Positions 28,768 through 38,600 of a stretch of 64,000 bases of DNA are shown here, one piece after another. The notes beneath the pieces are model-generated. The model saw nothing but the letters and a program-made list of their open reading frames with translations, was not told where the DNA came from and searched no databases. Made by a program: the position numbers and the translations under genes. The stretch spans positions 11,202,106-11,266,105 of the forward strand of contig NC_049997.1 of the NCBI RefSeq assembly GCF_000003815.2. The letters run 5' to 3'. Numbering within the stretch: the first letter of the stretch is position 1; each line of letters starts with the position of its first letter. The stretch comes from Branchiostoma floridae (taxonomy: Eukaryota; Chordata; Leptocardii; Amphioxiformes; Branchiostomatidae).

Positions 28768-29146
28768 GATAGGTCTGGCCCTCCTTGATATATGAGACCG
28801 TGTTTGGCTATATAGGTGGTACATGTATCTCACTGCACTTGGGGCATCGATGCGGCACTGCGGGGTTCGAAAGATTACTCAACGAATTTCAGAAAGAAAT
28901 AACGATGATCTTACGTTTTGTGTACTTGGTTGTCATCTACGCAATATCCAAATTATAAAGCAATCTGCAAAAATAACACAACTGTGCCGCAGTAAACAAA
29001 CCCCGCAGTGCCACACCGGTGCCCAAAGTGAAGTGATATACCAACTTTACTCAGATCGAAGATGAAATAGCTATAATCAGGCTCCCTTGCTTGCCTGCAG
29101 GATCGCGACATCTAAATATCTCTTTTTCTTGACAAAAGTGGAATGA

Positions 29147-29440
29147 CAGCTGTGCTTTCAAATGAGCTAAATCGCCCAAATGTTTTGATGTATTTGTTGT
29201 GACCTGTACTTTGTTCGGTTGGGCAAAAATGTACAATAAAGGTCTGCATTCATTCATCAACAAACGTATGGGAAGCACCTTTTTAATATACGTCAGCTGT
29301 GCTTTCAAATGAGCTAAATCGCCCAAATGTTTTGATGTATTTGTTGTGACCTGTACTTTGTTCGGTTGGGCAAAAATGTACAATAAAGGTCTGCATTCAT
29401 TCATTAACAACGTTTGCGAAGCACTTTTTTCATATACGTT
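29147..29440. repeat. 147-bp tandem duplication
   Basis: CAGCTGTGCTTTCAAATGAG begins at 29147 and again at 29294. The two units are nearly identical for 147 bp. They lie just past the NHL gene. Confidence 0.9.
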
Positions 29441-29596
29441 TAAATAAACCATTTTGATAGCGATGAACTAGTGGTGTACTTCAATCATCATAATTTTAGT
29501 TCTGGCAGACCCTAGAAAAAGATTTCCTTGCTTATCTAGTAAATATACTAGGGTGCAAAAATACAATAAACTGTTCTCTGGTGATTTTACGTCAAA

Positions 29597-29602
29597 TTTA
29601 AT
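29597..29602 (-). terminator. Candidate polyadenylation signal, NHL gene
   Basis: TTTAAT on the plus strand reads ATTAAA on the minus strand, about 115 bp after the stop. Motif only. Confidence 0.25.
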
Positions 29603-29713
29603 ATTACATCTTGCTTATAAATATTTTTCAACAAATGTAAGCAAAAAGGTAACACCAGTCAAGTAAGTGGGAATTGTCCATGCACAAAGCTGGAGAAAGG
29701 AGCGCTATCCCCA

Positions 29714-32700
29714 TTAGTAAGTGTTGTAGATAGTTACAGTTTTATCCTTTACATCAGTCACCACCAGCTGCCCACCTACCCCCACTGCGATACGTTCGAC
29801 ACCCTTTAAACCGGTGACCACATCACGAAAAAAGCGTCCGCGACTCGTAAACATGGACACCCGACCTTTTTCGCCCAAATTTCCCTGATCTGACACCAAG
29901 ATATGGCCAGAAATGTCTGTACAGATACCTCGGATATATGATAGCACACCAGGGCCGCCAAAGGTGAACAGAAGATGTCCTGCCTGGTTATACACATGAA
30001 CCATGTTGTTTCTTATCGTGAGAATGTTTCCCTCCCTGTTTGCTGTAAGCATGTGTTCACATGAAGTATCTGTATCAAGCCTCCTTACAAACAAGCCGTT
30101 TGGGTGATATATGTCAATATCACAAGTTTTCATGACATATCTAGTGACGAGAATATGGTTACTTTGTACATCCACGGCAATCGCACCTGGGTTGCTTTTA
30201 ACCCGAAACTTACTCAAAGCTCGACCATTTCTGTTGTACTGTACTACATAGAAGCCAAAGAATGCCAACTTCCCCACTACCCATATGTTGTCGTTGCCGT
30301 CAATTGATATGTCGTTTGGAATAAAGGTACGACCGGCTTTTCCGGGCACAGTTGTCAGGATATGACGAACATAATCACCCTTCATGTTAAAAACTTGAAC
30401 ACGACCGCTAACATGATCATGATCAGCCACGAATATCTCGTTTCTTACAGATACCACAACCCCACTCAGGGATGCAAACTTTCCCAGTGTCGATCCCCGC
30501 CCACCAAACGTGATGACGTGACGCTTTTCTCCATCTTTTGTCGTCTCTACAACGGTAGGAAACCAACATAGATATCAAATCAATGCAAAGTACGCTAGAG
30601 CTTATGCCAAAGGAAAATAGAACTCCTAGGCACTATAATGCAAAGAAGTGTGGTCTATATACATGTATGACCTTAAGCAAATGTTTCTAATGTATCTTCC
30701 TTTATTTTAATTTTGATGTAAAACTGTGAGGTTTATGTCAACATCTTTGATATAATGAAGCTATCCTTACCTTCCTTGTTGACAGATGTATGATCGTCTT
30801 TTCCCAGAGTTGTGATAGGTGTAACAATTCTTGTCTGGGCTGTGTAGCCGTGTGAGGTGGATGATAGAACCTGTCGAGGAAACCAGCAGTTTTTATCGAT
30901 CTGCTTTGTGTTTCAAGTCGTCAAGGCATTAAAGCATGAACAATTTTACCACCATTTAGTATTCAGATTCAAAATCTTTAAGATGATCAAAGAGGCGATT
31001 AATTGAAGTTAAAAATGTGCATGTAAGGTAAGAATGTTTTGTTTGTCAAACAAGGTCAAAAATGACTGTCCTCTTGAATGTTACATATATCATATTTAAC
31101 GCCGCAGTGTGAGCATTTATTTCCACGGACTTTGGTTACTTGTTTAAAAACAACGGTTCTCAAATCATTAAATGAATAAGAGAAGGGCGCAGACATCACT
31201 TCGAAGTAACAAAACTTACATTTGTGTTAGATGCCCGCACAACAGTGTTCGCTGGCGCAGCTGTAGAGGCATTGCCGTTGTCTATTAGGATTTGTGTAGC
31301 GTGCTCGATTGTCGCCTGGAACATAGATTTCCATTCCTGTTAGTTGGTAGACAGGAACATAAAAATAACGGTCGACCAGGCAGCTAACGTTATCTCACAA
31401 GCCCAGTAAACTCTTTTTGTTTACTAGTATTTGGATCAACAATTCTACTCCGCCATATAGTGTAAATTTTAAGAACGGCTTACAATTGCGATTTACGAAA
31501 GGAAACACGAAAGCCTGATTTGCTTTTGCTTTCGACTGCAAAAGTACAGGGCAGGAAGACGAGGCTATACTAAGACGCTATCGACCAGACGAAAATTGCT
31601 TTTGTACAAATTAGAAATACAAAAATTAATATTCAACTTCTACTTACGTATACTAAGCAATACAGGCTGATAGCACACTCATAGAGCAAAATGATATTTC
31701 ATTTTTGTTACTTTTACTTTTCGCGTTATCTTTCTTATTCCATTTTTATTTTTCGTCACTCTGTCATTTCCTTGCTCTTTTGTGCGCCAAACAACAACCT
31801 CTTGCGGCCAGTACAAAACTGTTGAAGCTGCCGATTGTCTTGGTGCGTGTCCTCTCACACAGGTCGAATGCACTCTGCGGCTATAACCGAGGTTGGAAAC
31901 TAGGCTAGCCATAGTCCGCTGAAGAGGAAGGGCATATTTTTTCCTCCCTGATCTTTAAGAGTAATATGTAGACCATCATAAATCCATTTACCGTTATATC
32001 CTTGACCGGTGCTGTAGGATACGGAGGGTTGGGTGGGCGGTATTCTGTGTGCCCCGTGATGAAGAGGCCCAACAGCAGCATTGCCACTGCAGCGGATGCG
32101 GTGATGACTACACAAGCCCACTGAGAGCACGTGAGGAAGGGCGGCAACTGGGCAACAGACGCAGGCCCCCCGTCTGTAGCAACTGAGAGAATCTAAACTG
32201 TTAGAAATCATCATATGATAGCTGATTGTAATGGATTTTCATTTGAAATACTGTAACGTTGCTGATTTTGTATCGCTGTCAACAAAACACCAAACACAAC
32301 GAATTATAAGAAATTCTTGAAAAAAAAAAGCTGCAAATGCCTTAAAGCAAAAAACATTGCATGTGGTTATGATAAAATGCCACTCACTGCAAATCTCTCT
32401 TTCAATAGATCAAAACCAATTCTTTAACTGCCAGCTCCATAGAATACTAAGTCTTATGTTATACTGAGGTCAGGAAATATTCATAAGTAAATATAGTGCA
32501 GTAAAAGTAGTTTTGCTTATTGACATTACAGGAGATCACTACAAAAACATATTAGCTTCCAAATAGAATCTAGTTGTAACAAATAATGCAGTATTTAACT
32601 TACCTGAAGGAGGGTTGGCATTTTCAGCTGGTTCATTTAAATCAATGTATTCATGCCCATCATCGTCTTCATTTTCATAAACAGCTTCAGCCATATCAGC

Positions 32701-33108
32701 ATCATTTTCATAAACACCTTTAGCATCGTCATTGTCATTTTCGTAATCATCCTTAGCCACATTATCGTCATTTTCATAAACACCTTCAGTCACATCATCG
32801 TCATTTTCATAAACATCTTCAGCCACATCATCGTCATTTTCATAAACACCTTCAGTCATATCAGCATCATTCTCATCAACATATTCAGTCACATCATTGT
32901 CATTCTCAACAACATCTTCAGTCACATCATTGTCATTCTCATAAACGCCCTCAGTCACATCAGCATCATTCTCATAAACATCTTCAGTCACATCAGCATC
33001 ATTCTCATAAACACCCTCAGTCACAGCATCTGCTGCAGGCGTGTGATGGACGATGACGTCCCGCAGCTGCATCTGTATGGACCGTGGCTCTACGGTAGTT
33101 CCAGACAT
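29714..33108 (-). CDS. Type II membrane protein: cytosolic YEN repeats, TM span, NHL propeller
   Basis: Five exons: 33108-32604, 32182-31992, 31315-31220, 30870-30771 and 30546-29714. All have AG/GT borders and matching phases, for 574 codons plus stop. Residues ~30-150 are eleven 11-residue units of the type VYENDADVTEG; nine keep Tyr-Glu-Asn. YIDL follows near 154. There is no signal peptide. One hydrophobic span, about 188-210 (VVITASAAVAMLLLGLFI), suggests an N-in/C-out protein. A Ser/Thr-rich stalk (233-297) leads to about six NHL blades (298-574), e.g. VITFGGRGSTLGKFASLSG and IPNDISIDGNDNIWVVG. NHL propellers bind protein, RNA or carbohydrate. Tyr-x-Asn is the known Grb2-type SH2 motif, so phosphotyrosine adaptor docking is an inference. 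I do not recognise a named orthologue. Confidence 0.9.
32650..33030 (-). repeat. 33-bp coding minisatellite (YEN repeat)
   Basis: About eleven in-frame 33-bp units encode VYEND-DVTE-type repeats in exon 1 of the NHL gene. Units 4 and 5 replace Tyr with Val and Asp; the last ends YENED. All spacings keep frame. Confidence 0.9.
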
Positions 33109-33869
33109 TGCTCCTCCTTGAGTTGTCTGGTAGATGGGAGTTTTACGTTGCTGTGTCGTCTGTAGTTCCTTTAGAGATTGTGGCTAGGCTAGGGTTGTTG
33201 ACTGGTGCTGATACAGCGAGGAAACTTTCTGTCGTAGGTGCCAACGCTGAGTACCACAAGAAACAAAAAATCGAATGTCTTTACGTCAGAAGGCTAGTCA
33301 CTGGTCATGTACAAAATCTGTTCTAAAGGAGGGTGAAAAGAAGCGGGTGGATCAGCATCCCGTTCCAAACGACAAGGAATTGGCGTCTGGATTTTGTTGC
33401 TGCCGAAGCTATGGTACCTGACCCACAACAGTGTTAAAGTAATTGTCTAGACCCTTCACGAGAAAACTGGTCAGCTAATTGTGGACACTGGAATGATTGG
33501 TAACACCTGCTTTTCAATTTTAGAAGAATTATTTATCGATCTCACCTCTCAGACCAATTTTGCATGTGATGAAATGTGCATGTGATCAGTTTCTACTTCT
33601 TTGTTTTACTGGGCACCAGACTAATCGGGGTAACGTTAGCCTTTGCTGCCCACAGGCCTGAGTTTACACACCGCTTCATGTGGTATCTATAGGGGATTTA
33701 AAAAATTGTGTAACTTTCCATGTTGGAAGAAAAAAGAGCGAGATGTCTGTGAATATTTTGATCCGAACGCTGTTGTGAAACTGAAAGGGCTAAAACAGAA
33801 AGCGAAATAGACCAATTCCGTGGTTTCCATGAAGCAGTGTGTAGGATTTAGGCTAGCCCAAAGCTATAC

Positions 33870-34412
33870 ATGACTGTAATGTTTAGAAATTTGCGCAGAA
33901 ATACTTCTGTTGTAAATCACGTCACAAAATCTGGTGATGATCAGGTCGAGGGCTTACGTAGGTAGTTGTAAAATGATCACTAAATCTTCCATTGCCTAAC
34001 GGAGGACTAATCTCCAAGTAGATGTATCGACCTGGCTTGTTTTGTGGCCGTTTAGTACTACGTTACCCTTGTAATGCACGTTTCTTGTCTGTTCCACCTC
34101 CCGGAATCTACAACTGCCCCAAACGCACCCTTTTAAAAGTAGCCTGCGTACCTTCCTCCGTAGTTACCGCTGGCTCAAACTTTTCGCTTGCTTGCGGTTG
34201 GCAAGGTTTAAGTAGAAATATTGGCGCATTTCATGTGGCATTTATAATGTCATTTACCATGCCAAGAACCAATAAAGCTGAATCTGAATCTATTCAGCTA
34301 GTGGATATTTCAAATGACGGTACCAAGGTCCTCAATCACAAAAGAAGAATGACACATCTGGGACTATCAAAATTTCATGTGAGCGCTCTCTATTGGAATC
34401 TAGTCGGTATGC
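33870..34412 (+). repeat. Duplicated segment F, copy 2
   Basis: It matches 28270-28640 in block order (see copy 1) and is interrupted by extra sequence in its second half. Hairpin element G copy 2 follows immediately. Confidence 0.6.
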
Positions 34413-34420
34413 ATGATGTC

Positions 34421-34621
34421 TACTCTCCAAGCAGAGGTTAGGCTCCGGCTGTTTTTTTAACGTTTGTTTAGTCGTTTTTATCGGGCTTTCTTTTTTGTAT
34501 TGTTTCTTGAAGTCCAGTTAGGTTTTCACAATACAAGATACAATACAATATAGAAACCCGATAAAAACGACTAAAAAAACGTAAAAGAAACAGCTGGTGC
34601 CTGACCTCTGCTTGGAGAGTA
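34421..34621. mobile_element. Hairpin element G, copy 2, with perfect 9-bp target duplication
   Basis: The ends TACTCTCCAAGCAGAGGT and ACCTCTGCTTGGAGAGTA enclose 201 bp. CATGATGTC lies on both sides (34412-34420 and 34622-34630). The inner arms carry ACGTTTGTTTAGTCGTTTTTA and its inverse. Non-coding. Confidence 0.9.
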
Positions 34622-34630
34622 CATGATGTC

Positions 34631-35500
34631 TTCATCTTCTCAAATTGGACCGTTCGTGCTTGATATTTTGGCAAGGACATATAATTAAGTGTTAATGACC
34701 CGTCCTGAGGTGTATATGGTGTCATAACGCCTGGTACTTTGCGGAAAGAAGAAGACGGGAAGAAAAGACAAGGGGGAAAAGCCTGTAGCCCACAAAAGGA
34801 AGTCTTTTCGGCTAGGAATGTATGGCACGGTGACACGGTATTATTGTGTTATAAGCTTTATTAGTTACATAACCGCTTTCTGCTGCAATGCAAATCAGCT
34901 ACATATCAATCATCTATATCATGTAGGATCATTACTTAGTCAAATTATACTCAGTCGTCAAGCCATTGAACATATGTCACAGAATAATCAGGATTTCAAC
35001 GTGTCACAAATGACGACATATCAACATTGTATATCATACGATTAGTACATATTTTAGAGCGGTTAAAGAGGGTTTCCTTCTTCAAAAAAAAAATTCTCTC
35101 ATTCAAAATCAAAGTGGAGAAAGAGATTTCCGTTGTCGTTGGTTTGTACAAGGACGTTATAACGTCCTTGGTTTGTAGTAGTTGATCTCCAGCAAAGATC
35201 AACCTACTTCTGACTGTAGTCAGGAGGCAAGGTGTCTGAAAAATGATGGCAACAAGATTTGTAACTCATAACCATTTAAGTAAAAGTTGAATAAAACAGT
35301 AAAAAGATGATGATGACTGGTTTAGTAGGTCTAGAATCATAAGCATAAATGCATTGTTGTATTATAATATATCGTAGAATCGTATAATGAATAGATATGT
35401 AGGGTGGTGGAAAATGTGTTTTATTCTTTAGGAAAACGTCTCGGAAGGGACGTAAAATTGGGGGTCTGTGTTCAAAGACGTTTTATCAGCCGCATTACTG
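34631..35500. other. Gene-free stretch between NHL and thrombospondin genes
   Basis: No gene is recognised. It contains a perfect 22-bp palindrome at 35149-35170 and a candidate polyadenylation signal (AATAAA on minus, 35420-35425) for the thrombospondin gene. Confidence 0.45.
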
Positions 35501-35507
35501 GTACAGT

Positions 35508-35674
35508 AGAATTGCACAACGGATTAACGCACACTTCTGTTAAGTGCACGGAATCCCAAAATACCATTTCGAACGGTGCGGTCCAGCTAGATAGCTTCGC
35601 ATTATTACACCATCCGGATAATTGTACGGAATCCACTGGCAACTATAGGCCGTGTAATTAAGCGGCTTCTACTG
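35508..35674. mobile_element. Short TIR element (ACAGTAGAA ends)
   Basis: CAGTAGAATTGCAC at the left and CGGCTTCTACTGTA at the right are inverted over about 9 bp with looser pairing inward. It lies just after the thrombospondin stop, in its likely 3' UTR. Confidence 0.45.
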
Positions 35675-35683
35675 TATTGGTAA

Positions 35684-38600
35684 CTACTGGTCATGATAAT
35701 ACAACAAGGTGGATGATGTGAAAACAAATCTTGTACAAAATTGTTTACCATCGCACTTGGTGACGAGATCTGACCAGATGACGTTCTGTTGGGAGTAACA
35801 GTACACCCCGAGCCGGCCGCCCCGCAGGGACTGGTCCATCACATTACCGGAGTCCACCACAAGCTGCCGGCCTGCGTACAGCTTCAGCCTGGGTGTAATA
35901 TGTGGGGAGTTCAATGTAATGTCATTACTATGTAGACGTTAGGAGATGCATGTAGGTAGTCTTGTTTTAAAAGACGTGTGTAACACAAAAATGCAGTCCA
36001 TCGAGTGAGTCCCTCCTGTGCCTAATGTTGTATACAACCTTTCAAAAAATACACACACCCATTTCGCAATGAGAACTGGATCTACTAGACGGATAAAACC
36101 AAATGTGACATCTTATTTCACTCGTTAAGCACATGAAGTGATGTGTACATGAATGTAGGTGGCGCTTGAATGGATGGCCACGGTGTTACACGGACTCCTC
36201 GTGCGGCGCCTGAAATTTGATCGTTTTATGGTTAACTAGTGTTTTCAAAAGTCGTAAAGGTCAATTCATATATGTACGCGAAGACATGTAGACCTGCTTG
36301 GGAAAGTTTTCACTTACTTTAAACCTTATGTCTTGTATATATTGTCATTTTAACCAGTCGGGTCCATATACACTATCAGAGCCTAATCTGCAGTACCACT
36401 TCCGGCCGCGCCGAGAAAAGTGCTAAATCGACTGTCAAATTGCCAAATTTCGGTCTTTTGGGGAATGGGAAAATCGCGGAAGGCTCGCAAAGGGGCTTGC
36501 ATTTTTTGGCTTGTATGACCTTTTTTTCTTTTCAAATAAGACCGGCCCATTTAAAGTTAAGAACGATGATATTTAAAACGAACAATGGAATATTAGGTCA
36601 TAAATGATATGTTTCCTTACTACCGATACAGATGGTAGACTGTATTCCTAGTACATATCGCGTTCTACTCTGCATGACTTATCACATCCAGGTTTTTATC
36701 CTATTCTGTGACACAAGAAGACCGTGTAACTTTGTTCGTCTGTATGTTTCTCGCTATCGATAGATCCAGTTTTCCTTATTGAATTGCTGAAAAGTGTGTT
36801 GATTAATCACTGGTGCAATATAAACGTGGGCGCAGGGTGGAGTCACCTGATGGGCTGAGATCTAGAATTTTTGGTGGGATCAAAATTAACGTTATGTGAA
36901 GTTTCATCCTTTGGTGGTTCCATTCAACGTCGACTGTACTTGAAATAATGTCTTCCATGAATCCATTCTACATAACCATAAGATTTGGCGCAAAAAGCTT
37001 TGGATGTTTACTTTTTACACAGTTCTGACGCTTTAGACCATGTAGTTGTACATGTGTGAGTGAGTGAGTGAGTGAGTGAGTGAGTGAGTGAGTGAGTGAG
37101 TGAGTGAGTGAGTGAGTGAGTGAGTGAGTGAGTGAGTGAGTGAGTGAGTGAGTGAGTACAGTGTACATGTGTTGCAGTGAAGGCGACACTTTGTTTTGTG
37201 CTTTCAGTCGTTTCGGGGGGTGCATTGTCTGCTCGAAAAGATGTTGTAAAACAAACTGGTAGAATTTCCTTTTTTTGTGTGAAAACTGGCAAATGGCAAA
37301 ATTAGCGCAAGTTATTCATCAAAAGATGATAGGACGTTATATTTGCAAACAATAAGACTGTCAACAGTAGACCCAGAGTCTTGTCAACACATGATTCACC
37401 TGATCAATCCGACGGCAGGGAGATGCTTCATTTCCCAGCGGTAAGCAGTCTTGTCACTCCAGCCGAGCTTGTTCGGATCTTCCCACAGCAGCTTCGTCTT
37501 AAAACGAACGGAAAACGTTACTAGTTTTATACTATTCTGAAACACTCGGGTTACAGTAACTCATCAAATCATTCTAACCTGATACCGCAATGTCTACAAA
37601 AGCTGTATCACCTTTTTAATTTTTATTTATATCAGAGTAAATACTGGTAGAGCAGAAGGAATATCTTTGTCAGGTAAACATATTTTGGTTAATTTCTAAG
37701 AGACCTAAAACCAAGTCATTTGCCAACCTGATGAAACCATTCACGGACCAAAATATACTGTCCACTGCCTTGAATATCTGGGAAATTTGAAGAAACGTAG
37801 TCTCACCTGTCCCTGGACCTCTGCTGCCTTCCACAGAGCCAATGCCAGGTCCTGACCAGGTCCAGTCGTTGAGTCTACCAGCTGTGAACACACATGGCAG
37901 TCTAATGCATAGTGTGACACACATACTGAATAAAAGATTTCTCATCTGGTGAAATACATTTACAGGTTGCCCAAATCTGTGCTCAAAAAGTCAAATACAT
38001 TATTTTGCCATAGCATATCCTAAACACGGGATATCAAAATACTGAATATCATAAAGAAACCTCCACAACTTCTCAGATAGGCAGACATACAAAGAAACAG
38101 CACCTGAAACCATAACCTTATTGGCAAAGTAGTCTGACTAAAATCGCGCTCCTAGCGACCGGCCCTACAATTGCCGCCGCCCTAGGAAGGGGTCATTAAC
38201 CCCAGTCAACGAGAGATTGTGTAAACACAGGCTAATTGGCAAAGGTGATAATGGTAAACATCAGTAAGATCATGCCTTTAGCTGAACTCCTGCCTGTCCG
38301 CCGCTGCCGTCCCCTGCCTGTTTCCATGACACCAGGTAGAAGCGGGAGTTGCTCTGGTAGCTGAAGACGAACCCCACGAAGTCGTCATCTACCTGGGTGT
38401 TCACAAAGAAGGTTCCGCGGTAGTCCACACTGCCGAACCTTGTCGTGCCTGTAACAATTCATATTTTAGACAGGTGTTAATACAATATGCTCATCCTGTT
38501 AACATCACTTAGAAGAATCTTTTTAATGATCAGGTAAGCCACCAGTGCTAATGATACAACTCTTACCATCTCCATGAGCTTTTAGGACTTTACGGTAAGC

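Noticed and set aside
32653-33165. 170-codon plus-strand frame rich in Ile/Phe/Ser
   Set aside because: It is the antisense shadow of the YEN-repeat exon; the minus strand has the spliced, phase-consistent gene.
36968-37292. Open frames encoding THSL repeats
   Set aside because: They are a direct reading of the (TGAG)n microsatellite inside a thrombospondin intron.
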